Source: Holosporaceae bacterium
Lineage (GTDB): Bacteria > Pseudomonadota > Alphaproteobacteria > UBA3830
DNA length: 27,486 bases
Reading direction: 5' to 3'
Assembly: GCA_031258475.1 (NCBI GenBank)
Contig: JAIRMS010000007.1
Coordinates: 1-27,486, forward strand
In this document: piece after piece, positions 1 to 8,018 of the stretch
Layout: the number at the start of each line of letters is the position of its first letter
How positions within the stretch are numbered: position 1 is the first letter of the stretch
Translations under genes and position numbers: made by a program
The notes under the pieces: model-generated
Databases searched by the model: none
What the model was told of the DNA's origin: nothing
What the model saw: the letters and a program-made list of their open reading frames with translations, nothing else

Positions 1-121
1 CAAGTCCATTTACCAAACTCGCATACGAGGAATTTGGAAAATTTCCGAAATCTCTTCTAAAAATAAAAAGATTTTCAAAAAAATTGAAATAGACCGACTA
101 ACTTAATGCAGAGTTAGGGGT
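1..121. other. Left edge, no assignable gene
   Basis: This A+T-rich stretch has no gene I can name. A frame open from the left edge to a TAG at 90-92 reads SPFTKLAYEEFGKF and then a Lys-rich tail, so it could be the 3' end of a gene entering the window. A second plus frame is also open across the same bases up to a TAA near 106. Neither can be preferred from the sequence alone. Confidence 0.2.
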
Positions 122-215
122 TAAAGTGATTCATGTATACCGAGCGCAGAACCGTAACGTACTTGAAGTACGTGAAGATTCGAGCACGGAACAATGCAAA
201 AATTACGCTTTGCTA
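122..215 (+). repeat. Degenerate hybrid of palindromic repeat families A and B
   Basis: Bases 123-137 (AAAGTGATTCATGTA) match the terminal inverted repeat of the family A element at 3250-3431. The following bases, about 139-208, are a diverged copy of the core of the family B element seen at 9489-9634 and 13011-13156, with shared blocks such as GAGCGCAGAACCG, GATTCGAGCAC and GCAAAAATTAC. A perfect 7-bp hairpin (157-163 with 167-173, loop TGA) lies inside it. The repeat lies just past the stop codon of hpf and could act as its transcription end. Confidence 0.7.
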
Positions 216-235
216 AGACTGATGGGCGGGAGCCG

Positions 236-772
236 TCACCTTTCCGATCTATGGTCGATCCAGCCGATATTCCCATCATGCCGGGCGTAAACAACATTTA
301 TGGCGTTATTTGAAATGTTTTCGAAAATAAATACTTTTGTTTCATCGTTTAGTCGTTTGACCGCATCGCTTACACTTAAAAGAGGAAGATCTTCTATGAT
401 TTCGGCTATAATCACCGGCGCAGCAGTTTTTTCCAGTGAGCTGTCAAAATTATTAATTTCCGGTTGAAGGTGCTTCTTGCAGGAATTACGCTCTGATCTT
501 TTCTTTTTTTGCATCTGCTGATCAATTTTGTGCAAAGTCTGATCAAAACTAACGTGCGGATCGCTGGCATCGTTACTGGCATAATAGGAATCTCCGCCGT
601 GGGCCTTAATGGAAATGTCGCAGCAGAACAAGTATCCGTCTTTTTTTATTACGATGCTGACGTCTATGAATTCGATTCCATATTTGCCGGCCAATGATAT
701 GCAGGCCTCTTTTGCTCTGCCAGTTAAGGCATCCCCTATTTCCATGTGTCGTCCCGAAAAAGAAAAGTTCAT
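236..772 (-). CDS. hpf: Ribosome hibernation-promoting factor, long form (HPF/YfiA family)
   Basis: The 178-aa protein is predicted to bind the 30S subunit in the tRNA/mRNA channel and to drive 100S dimer formation in resting cells. Residues 1 to about 95 fit the HPF/RaiA domain (start MNFSFSGRHMEIGDAL, then an alternating beta pattern). Residues about 125-172 fit the C-terminal dimerisation domain of long HPFs, with VFIFENISNNAINVVYARHDG matching the usual 'F.N..t..inVvYrR.DG' pattern. A charged linker (about 87-120) joins them. The ATG has a good ribosome site (AGGTGAAGT) just upstream. The gene follows rarA on the same strand with a 91-bp gap that holds its own -10 candidate. The length is normal for the long class, so dimerisation should not need a separate RMF. 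Confidence 0.9.
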   Translation of the reverse strand: MNFSFSGRHMEIGDALTGRAKEACISLAGKYGIEFIDVSIVIKKDGYLFCCDISIKAHGGDSYYASNDASDPHVSFDQTLHKIDQQMQKKKRSERNSCKKHLQPEINNFDSSLEKTAAPVIIAEIIEDLPLLSVSDAVKRLNDETKVFIFENISNNAINVVYARHDGNIGWIDHRSER

Positions 773-798
773 ACTTCACCTACCATTTTGCCGGCTCT

Positions 799-804
799 AT
801 TATA
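799..804 (-). promoter_or_regulatory. Probable -10 box of hpf
   Basis: On the minus strand a perfect TATAAT lies 27 bp before the hpf ATG. The -35 side is poor: TTGAAT is present but 21 bp away, and the hexamers at 16-18 bp spacing are weak. The call therefore rests on the -10 and its position. Confidence 0.45.
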
Positions 805-863
805 GTTAAAATATACAAAAATGATATTCAATTTATTTGCAGATTGTTTTACGACCATGAACT

Positions 864-2105
864 TCATTTTCTTTTTCCGTCCCACCAGTCTACACGTTTC
901 TTGATTTCACGCTCAAATCCGCGCTCAACAGGACAGTAAAATTTCTTCCGGGGAAGCTCGTCCGGGAAAAAATTATCTCCTGAAAACGCGTTTTCGGCGT
1001 CGTGGTCATAGACGTATCCTTCTCCGTATTTAAGCTCTTTCATCAATTTTGTCGGAGCGTTTCGAATCTTTTTTGGTGGAGGAAGCGACCCGTAGAATTC
1101 AGCGCATCTTTTCGATTGATTATAGGCCGTGTATCCGGCGTTGGACTTGGGGGCGGTCGCCATGTATATAACGGCATTGGAAATGGCCAATTCGCCCTCC
1201 GGGGAACCAAGCATCGTGTAGGTTTGGTGTGCAGCAATCGCCTGTAGCAAAGCGTTTGGATCCGCCAATCCAATGTCTTCGCTTGCGAATCTAATCAGGC
1301 GCCTCGTAATATAGAGGGGATTTTCTCCGGCTATCAGCATTCTATTGGTCCAATAGAGGGCCGCGTCGACATCCGATCCCCTGAGCGATTTGTGAAAAGC
1401 GCTTATTAAATTGTAATGCTCTTCCCGGGACTTATCGTAGATAATCGCTCTCTTGGGAGCGATTTTTTGCAATCCTTCGATGGTTAGATTTTCTAGAGTA
1501 TTCAGAGAAAGCAATTCTTCCACTCGATTTAGCAGATAGCGACCATCTCCGTTCGACATCAAACACAGATGCTGGCGAGCTTCAGCCGTGAGCGGCAGTT
1601 CTTTCTGCATGAAATTTTCAGCGCGCTGGAGAATTTTTTCCAGATCTTCCAGCTGCAATCTATTGAACGTAACTACTTTGCAACGAGACAGCAGCGCCGG
1701 TCGCAATTCAAACGACGGATTTTCCGTGGTGGTTCCTATTAGAATTAGCAGACCGTTTTCAAGGTGCGGCAGAAAAATATCCTGCTGACTCTTATTCAGG
1801 TGATGAATCTCGTCTATAAGAATGATTACTTTCTGCGACGAATCGTGGGACAGGTCTTCAAATATCGACTTGAATTTCGCGGTTGCGTGCATAACCGCCG
1901 AAGTTTCCTCGAATCTTAATCCGCTTTTTTTCGCCAGGATTTTTGCAAATGACGTCTTCCCAGAACCCGGCGGTCCCCATAAAATCAAGGACTGCAAATT
2001 TTCAAATGACGAAACCTGATCTTCAATTGGCTGACCAATGAGCTCTTCCAGCTCCCGGGGACGAACTCTATCCGCCAACGGAGGAATCTGTTCAAATAAC
2101 TGCAA
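864..2105 (-). CDS. rarA: Replication-associated recombination protein A, AAA+ ATPase (RarA/MgsA)
   Basis: The 413-aa cytoplasmic ATPase belongs to the clamp-loader-like RarA/MgsA/WRNIP1 family, which acts at stalled replication forks. Visible motifs are Walker A GPPGSGKT (44-51), Walker B LIDEIHH (96-102), a sensor-1 region GTTTENPSF (124-132) and an arginine finger in LLSRC (R141). The C-terminal half contains the family stretch RRLIRFASEDIGLADPNAL and the YNQSKRCAEFYGSLPPPKKIRNAPTKL-like tail typical of RarA. Length is normal. The N-terminal block, with PLADRVRPRELEELIGQ, fits the expected start. It is divergent from asd across about 92 bp and is followed by hpf. Confidence 0.95.
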   Translation of the reverse strand: MQLFEQIPPLADRVRPRELEELIGQPIEDQVSSFENLQSLILWGPPGSGKTSFAKILAKKSGLRFEETSAVMHATAKFKSIFEDLSHDSSQKVIILIDEIHHLNKSQQDIFLPHLENGLLILIGTTTENPSFELRPALLSRCKVVTFNRLQLEDLEKILQRAENFMQKELPLTAEARQHLCLMSNGDGRYLLNRVEELLSLNTLENLTIEGLQKIAPKRAIIYDKSREEHYNLISAFHKSLRGSDVDAALYWTNRMLIAGENPLYITRRLIRFASEDIGLADPNALLQAIAAHQTYTMLGSPEGELAISNAVIYMATAPKSNAGYTAYNQSKRCAEFYGSLPPPKKIRNAPTKLMKELKYGEGYVYDHDAENAFSGDNFFPDELPRKKFYCPVERGFEREIKKRVDWWDGKRK

Positions 2106-2147
2106 TTTCTACCTATGCAATCTTCGCTATTATTCTCAAGTTTTTCT

Positions 2148-2176
2148 TTGAGTTAATCAAGATTAAGTTTTAGAAT
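2148..2176 (+). promoter_or_regulatory. Predicted sigma-70 promoter of asd
   Basis: TTGAGT at 2148-2153 and TAGAAT at 2171-2176 are separated by exactly 17 bp. This places the start of transcription near 2183, giving a short leader before the asd start codon. Confidence 0.55.
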
Positions 2177-2197
2177 GCTCCAAAGTGAAAAGTGGCG

Positions 2198-3253
2198 ATG
2201 AAAAACACCTATAATGTTGCGGTAATCGGAGCGACAGGAAGCACAGGAATGGGAACTTTGCAAATCCTGGCCGAAAGAAATTTTCCCGCGAATAATGTCA
2301 TTGCGGTGGCCTCTGAAAAATCGGTGGGGAGACCGGTATCATTTGGAAATAAAACGCTAAAAGTGCAAAGAATATCGAATGTGAATTTCTCAAACGTCGA
2401 TATTTCATTTTTTTGCGCCGGAAGCGCTGTATCTCGCAAAAATGCAGAGGCAGTAACTGGCGCCGGATGTATTATCATTGATAAAACTTCCCATTTTAGG
2501 TTGAATCCCAGAGTTCCGCTGATAATTCCAGAAGTGAATCTGGATATGTTGAAAGGTGGAGCGCCCGTCGGAATCATATCCACTCCCAACTGCATTACGA
2601 CACCATTGGCAATGACGCTGAAAGCGCTGAGCAAGCTTTCTCCCATAAAAAGGGTCGTCGTATCGACGTATCAATCGGTTTCCGGTGCAGGACGTGGGGC
2701 GATCGATGAATTATACAATCAAAACAAGGCTATTATTGAGGCTGGAGTTCCGCGGTCAGAAGTTTTCTCCAAGCAAATAGCGTTTAACGTTATTCCGGTA
2801 ATCGGTAGTTTGTATGAATCCGGAATCAGCGAAGAAGAGGATAAAATTTCCTGTGAAATCTGTAAAATCTTAAAATCCGACATAAAGGTTGCCGTAACCT
2901 GCGTGCGCGTTCCGGTTTTTATAGGTCATTCAATATCGGTCGCCTGTGAATTTTCCCAATCAATTCAAGAAGAGGAAATGTACGAAGCTTTTGAAAGTGT
3001 CGAAGGAATCGCAGTGCTGGATCGCAAAGGTGAGTCCGAAATTTTTGCAACGCCCCTCGACGTTCAGGGAGAAGACGCCGTCTATGTGAGCAGAATAAGG
3101 AAAGATGTTACTGTAAAAAGCGGGATTTTGTACTGGGCGACCACGGACAATCTTCGAAAGGGAGCGGCTCTAAATAGTGTTCAAATAGCAGAATCCTTGA
3201 TTGCCATCGATCCTCAGTTGAAAAAATTTAGGAAAAGCAGCGATTATACATGA
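2198..3253 (+). CDS. asd: Aspartate-semialdehyde dehydrogenase
   Basis: The enzyme reduces aspartyl phosphate to aspartate semialdehyde with NADPH, the branch point towards diaminopimelate/lysine and threonine/methionine. The N-terminus VAVIGATGSTG is the NADP-binding loop; PNC in IISTPNCITTP carries the catalytic cysteine; GHSISV carries the expected catalytic histidine; SGAGRGA is the family motif after the substrate loop. About 351 aa from the ATG at 2198; a GTG at 2192 would add two residues. Neither has a strong ribosome site. After the usual end (NSVQIAESLI) the protein has about 16 extra residues, and its TGA lies inside the family A repeat that follows. This suggests that the repeat insertion reset the C-terminus. 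Confidence 0.95.
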   Translation: MKNTYNVAVIGATGSTGMGTLQILAERNFPANNVIAVASEKSVGRPVSFGNKTLKVQRISNVNFSNVDISFFCAGSAVSRKNAEAVTGAGCIIIDKTSHFRLNPRVPLIIPEVNLDMLKGGAPVGIISTPNCITTPLAMTLKALSKLSPIKRVVVSTYQSVSGAGRGAIDELYNQNKAIIEAGVPRSEVFSKQIAFNVIPVIGSLYESGISEEEDKISCEICKILKSDIKVAVTCVRVPVFIGHSISVACEFSQSIQEEEMYEAFESVEGIAVLDRKGESEIFATPLDVQGEDAVYVSRIRKDVTVKSGILYWATTDNLRKGAALNSVQIAESLIAIDPQLKKFRKSSDYT

Positions 3254-3431
3254 ATCACTTTGAAAGTGCACTGTCAGCATTTAGCTTGATCGCGTAGCTG
3301 AGAGGACAATGGATCGCCACGTCGCTACGCTCCTCGCAATGACGAGAATGGGCAATGTTACTCACTCCTCGTCATTGCGAGCATAGCGAAGCAATCCAGA
3401 AAATGAAAATCGCACTTTCAAAGTGATTCAT
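3250..3431. repeat. Family A palindromic element (MITE-like), 182 bp, with perfect 20-bp terminal inverted repeats
   Basis: The left end ATGAATCACTTTGAAAGTGC (3250-3269) is the exact reverse complement of 3412-3431. Inside are two opposed copies of a core that reads roughly CGTCATTGCGAG...CGAAGCAATCC (about 3304-3343 on minus, 3369-3397 on plus), so most of the element can fold into one long hairpin. It has no coding capacity. It sits between convergent genes, and both stop codons (asd TGA 3251-3253, transporter TGA 3428-3430) lie in its ends. It probably also works as a bidirectional terminator. Confidence 0.9.
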
Positions 3432-4669
3432 CTATAAACGTTTGTGTTCAATTTATTTTCTTTATGTACAATCAAAGCATAGACTGCGCAGATTGATATA
3501 AAAATTATCGGTATCACCGACAGAAAATGGGAGATTTTTGTAATATGGTTCATGGTAATCGGCGTTAATCCGCCGAACACTGCCTGGGCCAAACTTAAGG
3601 ATATCGAAACTGCGGTGCATCTCACGTGCGGAGGGAAAGCGCTGGAGAAAAAAGCCGCCCGGCTTGAGTAGTATAATCCAAGAAAAACTCCATATAATAA
3701 TTGCAGCGCCAGCCACTGATCGAACGACGTTGTCCTGAACAAAAACATCAGGCAAATCGTCACGGAGACTCCGGTTATTCCAAAAATCATGAAAAATTTC
3801 TTGCTGTATAAATCTGAGAAATATCCACCGATCAGAATAAAAATGATCATGGCCAGCGTGGAATATACGCTGCAGATAGCTGCTTCCTTCAACGAAAGTA
3901 CATCGCTGCTTACCAAATAATACGGCAAAAAAGTCAGCAGAGTGTAAAATCCAACCGCACTGAAAGCGGTAATTGACACCGTACATACGACTTCTTTCCT
4001 ATAGGTTTTAAGTGATTTAAAAATTGATTCGCTGGATTTGTTTTTCGAAGTGGAAAAATTATTCGGAACCAAAAAAGCGAACGGAATCAGAGCTATCGCA
4101 AATAGAAACGGAATTCTCCAGGCGAAAGAGCAAATTTCTTCCCGAGAAAAAAAACTATATAGAAAAACCAGCGATTGACCGCCGAGCAGCACTCCTATCT
4201 GACTGCCAGCGTCCGATAGGCTTCCGTAGAATCCCTGTTTGTTTTGGGGAGCGCGTTCCACCAAATGCACCATGGCTGCGGTATATTCTCCTCCCAGAGA
4301 TATTCCCTGCATAGCTCTTAGGATAATTAACAAAACAGGAGCCAGAACTCCTATTTGATTGTAGTTTGGGAGCAATCCAATACACATAGTTGGAATTGCC
4401 ATTAGTATAATTGAGATGGAAATGGCTCTGCGTCGGCCAAATTTGTCTCCGATCGGCCCCAGGATCGCCGCCCCAAACGGACGCATGAACAGTCCTGCCG
4501 ACAAAGCCAAAAAACTTAGAGCTTCCCTATGGACGACGTTTTCCAACGGAAAAAACTCTCTGGATAAAATATGTAAAAACGGCATGAAAAGCGCAAAATT
4601 ATACCATTCCAGTATATTTCCCACGAATTCAATTGATGACTCGTATTTTTCAACGTCTATCCTGAACAT
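3428..4669 (-). CDS. MFS transporter, metabolite:H+ symporter (MHS/ProP-like)
   Basis: This 413-aa inner-membrane protein has about 12 hydrophobic segments. The N-terminal GNILEWYNFALF matches the MHS family start, and GPIGDKFGRRRA is the MFS loop 2-3 motif (GxxxDRxGRR). A second hydrophilic loop of similar type (GGYFSDLYSKKFF) lies in the C-terminal half. The family carries osmolytes and organic acids such as proline/betaine, citrate, shikimate and alpha-ketoglutarate; the substrate cannot be told here. ProP-like carriers are commonly multiplied in intracellular alphaproteobacteria. The start has AGGA 7 nt upstream, at the accA stop, and the gap to accA is 9 nt, so the two are cotranscribed. 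The C-terminus ends in the terminal repeat of the family A element. Confidence 0.9.
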   Translation of the reverse strand: MFRIDVEKYESSIEFVGNILEWYNFALFMPFLHILSREFFPLENVVHREALSFLALSAGLFMRPFGAAILGPIGDKFGRRRAISISIILMAIPTMCIGLLPNYNQIGVLAPVLLIILRAMQGISLGGEYTAAMVHLVERAPQNKQGFYGSLSDAGSQIGVLLGGQSLVFLYSFFSREEICSFAWRIPFLFAIALIPFAFLVPNNFSTSKNKSSESIFKSLKTYRKEVVCTVSITAFSAVGFYTLLTFLPYYLVSSDVLSLKEAAICSVYSTLAMIIFILIGGYFSDLYSKKFFMIFGITGVSVTICLMFLFRTTSFDQWLALQLLYGVFLGLYYSSRAAFFSSAFPPHVRCTAVSISLSLAQAVFGGLTPITMNHITKISHFLSVIPIIFISICAVYALIVHKENKLNTNVYR

Positions 4670-4678
4670 GACAAAATC

Positions 4679-5620
4679 CTAATTATAATTTCTGCAGAGA
4701 TTTAAGAACTTTTCAACACGGTGCGACGTTATGTTGCTCACATTGGACAGGTTAAACAGGGCGGCTTTCAATTTATCACCGACTAATTTGATTATCGAAG
4801 CCGGATCTCTGTGAGCTCCTCCCAGTGGCTCTTCTACGATTTCATCTATCATTTTAAATTTAATCAAATCCTGCGCGGTAAGTTTTAACATGTCGGCAGC
4901 CTCGGATGCTTTTTCCGGATTACGATATAAAATGGACGCGCAGCCCTCCGGAGAAATAACCGAATATACCGAGTGCTCCAGCATCAAAACAGCATTGGCG
5001 ACGGCAAGCGCAACTGCTCCTCCGGAACCACCTTCCCCTATTATTGTTGCGATTATTGGATTTTTAAATCGCAGAGATCGATCGATACACCTTGCGATAG
5101 CTTCCGCCTGGCCACGCTCTTCCGCGCCTACACCAGGATAAGCCCCGGCGGTATCGACGAAAGTCAGCAGAGGCAATCTGAACTTATCAGCAATATCCAT
5201 AACTCTGCACGCTTTGCGATATCCCTCAGGATGAGGCATCCCAAAATTATGCTTTATGCGATCTTCCGTGTCGCTTCCTTTTTCATGTCCAATAATCGCC
5301 ACGGAAACTCCTCTGAATTTGCCGATACCAGCGGTAATTGCCAAATCATTGCCGAACAATCTGTCGCCGGCGAGGGGAATGAAATCATCAATCAGTGCGT
5401 TTATATAATCTGTCGTATGGGGACGCTCCTGATGACGCGCCACCTGCACCTTCTGCCAGGGAGTTAACTCCTGATAAATTCGCCTTAGTAATTTTTTTCT
5501 TTTATTTTCCAGTCGTTTCACATCTTCTATTATGCTTAAATCGCCGGTATTCAGGTTTTTCAATTCCTTTATTTTCGAATCTAACTCAAAAATAGGCTTC
5601 TCGAAATCAAGTATAATCAT
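4679..5620 (-). CDS. accA: Acetyl-CoA carboxylase carboxyltransferase subunit alpha
   Basis: With AccD this subunit transfers the carboxyl group from biotin-BCCP to acetyl-CoA, giving malonyl-CoA for fatty acid synthesis. The 313-aa protein begins IILDFEKPIFELDSKI, the standard AccA start, and has a coiled N-terminal helix, GHEKGSDTEDRIKHNFGMPHPEGYRKA, FVDTAGAYPG and IGEGGSGGA (oxyanion/CoA pocket). I chose the ATG at 5620, not the in-frame one at 5668. It aligns with the family start, has GGAG 5 nt upstream, and a promoter at 5640-5668 would lie inside the longer form. accD is not in this window. It is followed at 9 nt by the MFS gene. Confidence 0.96.
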   Translation of the reverse strand: MIILDFEKPIFELDSKIKELKNLNTGDLSIIEDVKRLENKRKKLLRRIYQELTPWQKVQVARHQERPHTTDYINALIDDFIPLAGDRLFGNDLAITAGIGKFRGVSVAIIGHEKGSDTEDRIKHNFGMPHPEGYRKACRVMDIADKFRLPLLTFVDTAGAYPGVGAEERGQAEAIARCIDRSLRFKNPIIATIIGEGGSGGAVALAVANAVLMLEHSVYSVISPEGCASILYRNPEKASEAADMLKLTAQDLIKFKMIDEIVEEPLGGAHRDPASIIKLVGDKLKAALFNLSNVSNITSHRVEKFLNLCRNYN

Positions 5621-5639
5621 GCAGGCTCCGCTTGGACCG

Positions 5640-5668
5640 ACTATATACCAGAGACAAAGAGATAACAA
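5640..5668 (-). promoter_or_regulatory. Predicted sigma-70 promoter of accA
   Basis: On the minus strand TTGTTA (5663-5668) and TATAGT (5640-5645) are 17 bp apart, so transcription would begin about 10 nt before the chosen accA ATG. Confidence 0.55.
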
Positions 5669-5737
5669 CAGATTTTACCTATAATCAATTGCAAGCAGAG
5701 ACAGAAGTATCGCCCGGATTATCTCGGTATCCATCAT

Positions 5738-6478
5738 TCACGTTCCTAGTATTTTCAACAAGGCTGCAACTTCTCGTTGAGAAGTTTGAAGAATATGCCC
5801 CGGAGATAGCGTTCCCAAATTAAATGGACCATAGCTGGTTCTGATTAATCTACTTACGACGCAGCCGGCATATTCCATCATCTTTCTGATCTCCCGATTT
5901 TTCCCCTCGGACAATGTTACGGTAATCCAGGAGTTTGTTCGGCTGCGCCGGTCGATTTTTATATCAGCGGATCTATATTTTATCCCTTCTATGGTCACGC
6001 CGTCTTTTAATTCCTGAATTTTCTCATCGCTCACAGTTCCGAGAATTTTTGCTCTATAAACCCTTTTTAGACCTGTACTCGGCAGCTCCATTTTTCTTGC
6101 CGTGTCACCGTTGTTGGTAAATAACAACAATCCTTCGGAATTGTAGTCGAGTCGTCCGATGTAAATTAATCTTTGATCAGCGCAGGATTTATCTTGTCGA
6201 AAGAAATCAAACGCCGTTTTCCGATTTTGTGGATCGTTTTTTGTGACGATTACGCCCCTTGGTTTATGGAATTTCCAAATAATTATTTCCTCTGATTTTT
6301 TCGTGATACTTTTTCCATTAACCGATATCTCCGACAAATCGTCGACGAAAAAAACCGGCGTTTTTACGATCTGGCCGTCAACGGTCACATGCCCCGATTC
6401 TATTAGCCTTTCCGCCTCTCGCCGAGAGGCAACGCCACTTTCGGCGATTTTCTTGGCCAATCTCGTTTTTGGTTCCAA
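5738..6478 (-). CDS. rluB: RsuA/RluB/RluE/RluF-type pseudouridine synthase, probably RluB-like
   Basis: The 246-aa enzyme isomerises a uridine in rRNA. Residues 2-50 form an S4 RNA-binding domain (RLAKKIAESGVASRREAERLI). The catalytic motif GRLDYNSEGLLLFTN (about 108-122) has the active-site Asp at 111, and the C-terminal REIRKMMEYAG-RLIRTSYGPF is typical of the family. Length and the 23S-type S4 domain favour RluB (23S U2605 in E. coli), but RsuA-family substrate assignment from sequence alone is uncertain. It starts at a TTG with GGTGGG upstream; there is no in-frame ATG near the start. The TTG lies 3 nt beyond the stop of the upstream oxidoreductase, so translation is probably coupled. Confidence 0.88.
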   Translation of the reverse strand: MEPKTRLAKKIAESGVASRREAERLIESGHVTVDGQIVKTPVFFVDDLSEISVNGKSITKKSEEIIIWKFHKPRGVIVTKNDPQNRKTAFDFFRQDKSCADQRLIYIGRLDYNSEGLLLFTNNGDTARKMELPSTGLKRVYRAKILGTVSDEKIQELKDGVTIEGIKYRSADIKIDRRSRTNSWITVTLSEGKNREIRKMMEYAGCVVSRLIRTSYGPFNLGTLSPGHILQTSQREVAALLKILGT

Positions 6479-6481
6479 AAT

Positions 6482-7858
6482 TTAGTACCCACCAGCGATG
6501 CGCTCAACCAGTTGCCGGGTCGTTGGAATGAAATTGTTCGCGTAGAAAGGATCCACACCGAAGCGATAGGCAATATGTCCGGCAAACATTAGATTTTGGT
6601 CCAGATCGCCACCATGGGCCACTGCCTGGAGACTCTTTTGTATGCAAAAACTACGAGGATCCGGAATGTTTCCCGTCGATCCTTTATGTTGGCACCAGCT
6701 ACTGAAACGACACGCACTCAGGCAGCAACGGCAATTTTTCTGATCGAATAAAATTTGTTTGGACTGATCTGGAGTTACGAAAACGACAGTATTTGACGGA
6801 GTTAACATCGCCGTCGAAAATCCGTTTTCAATCCAGGAGGCAACCCTTTCTTTTTGATCTGCGTCTATGCAAACTTCTCGTCCAAAAACTGTCACAGTCA
6901 GCGGTGAATTTTCAACGATATCTACCTGTCGGTTTTGCAATTCCAGAAGATCGCTTAGCATTTGATTGTTCACGGCAGAGGAGTAAAATCCTGTGGGACT
7001 TAGAGGAGTTAACTTCACGTCTCCTCTTTTCAAAGACATCAGCTTCGGCTGCCATGCTTTGGCCACGGGACATTCGGTCGTCAAAACAGAACGCGTGCCA
7101 AATTGGAAGGCGGTTGCCCCCAACTCGGAATTATTGATGTAATCTTCCCATTCCGAAAGCCACCAGACTCCGCCGGCGATGATTATTGGAATCGTTTGCA
7201 AACCGAAGCTATTCAGGATTTTCCGCAGTTCCACAAGACGTAGATAGGGATTCATGGGATTTTGCGGGTTCTCAGCGTTGGATAATCCGTTATGTCCTCC
7301 GGCGAGCCACGGATCCTCGTAAACGACCCCCCCCAGGAAATCCTGCACTTTTTTGAACGATCTGCGAAACAGCGCCGAAAATGCCCTTGCCGAGGATACT
7401 ATTGGGTAGTAGTAAACACCAAATTTCGATGCGATTTCACCGAGGTTGTACGGCATGCCGGCTCCACAAACTATGCCATGTATGCATTCATTGGCTTCCT
7501 CGAGAATTCGAACGAGAATTTCTTCGCACCCCCCCATTTCCCAGAGAACGTTCATGTGAATTCGACCGTTTCCGTTCGATCGTTCGCGCGCTATCTTCGC
7601 CTGGGCTATGCCGCCGGCGACTGCGTAGTCGATTAATTCTCGCTGTCTTTCTAGACGCGTTTCTCCCCGATAAGTTTGGAGAATCAGGTTGCCGTTTTCA
7701 TCGTAGGAATCTGCGTTTACTGCAGAAAACGTGCCGACTCCACCGGCTGCGGCCCACGCTCCGCACGTTTCTCCATTGGAGATAGAAATTCCCTTCCCTC
7801 CCTCTATTAACGGCAATGTTTCAATTCCGGAAATTCTTTGCAGATCCAATTTTATCAT
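6482..7858 (-). CDS. Nitronate monooxygenase / 2-nitropropane dioxygenase-family FMN protein with Cys-rich C-terminus
   Basis: This cytoplasmic TIM-barrel FMN protein has about 458 aa from the ATG at 7858 (an adjacent TTG adds one residue). Family features are WAAAGGVGTFSA near the N-terminus, AGGHNG (about 188-192, at the place of the usual GGHRG), PIIIAGGVW (phosphate-binding Gly-Gly, about 230) and GATAFQFGTRSVLT. The last 80 residues form an extension with a cysteine cluster (C-x-C-C-x3-C-x5-C starting near 377, plus one near 406) that could bind an Fe-S cluster or zinc. From memory, alphaproteobacterial members of similar length have a related C-terminal block. The real substrate is unknown; it need not be a nitronate. 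It heads the minus-strand cluster leading to the rluB-like gene. Confidence 0.8.
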   Translation of the reverse strand: MIKLDLQRISGIETLPLIEGGKGISISNGETCGAWAAAGGVGTFSAVNADSYDENGNLILQTYRGETRLERQRELIDYAVAGGIAQAKIARERSNGNGRIHMNVLWEMGGCEEILVRILEEANECIHGIVCGAGMPYNLGEIASKFGVYYYPIVSSARAFSALFRRSFKKVQDFLGGVVYEDPWLAGGHNGLSNAENPQNPMNPYLRLVELRKILNSFGLQTIPIIIAGGVWWLSEWEDYINNSELGATAFQFGTRSVLTTECPVAKAWQPKLMSLKRGDVKLTPLSPTGFYSSAVNNQMLSDLLELQNRQVDIVENSPLTVTVFGREVCIDADQKERVASWIENGFSTAMLTPSNTVVFVTPDQSKQILFDQKNCRCCLSACRFSSWCQHKGSTGNIPDPRSFCIQKSLQAVAHGGDLDQNLMFAGHIAYRFGVDPFYANNFIPTTRQLVERIAGGY

Positions 7859-7924
7859 CAATACTTCTAAGCTTTTACGCCGCCATATTAGTACAACATT
7901 AATGAAATTGCATCATCTACGCAA

Positions 7925-7989
7925 ACATTGATATCTGAAAAAGGCAAAACTATGCCACGCGGTCTTTTAGTGTTACATTAATATCTGAA
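7925..7989. promoter_or_regulatory. Direct repeat ACATTRATATCTGAA in the divergent oxidoreductase/map promoter region
   Basis: ACATTGATATCTGAA (7925-7939) and ACATTAATATCTGAA (7975-7989) are 50 bp apart between two divergent genes. A shorter related ACATTAATGAA lies near 7897. The spacing of about five helical turns would suit a protein binding both sites, but no known operator is recognised. Confidence 0.3.
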
Positions 7990-8018
7990 CGATATTATTT
8001 TTTATGACGAGGGCACCA

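Noticed and set aside
3462..3986. A 174-codon minus frame overlapping the MFS gene
   Set aside because: Out-of-frame overlap with a clear 12-segment transporter; no family similarity.
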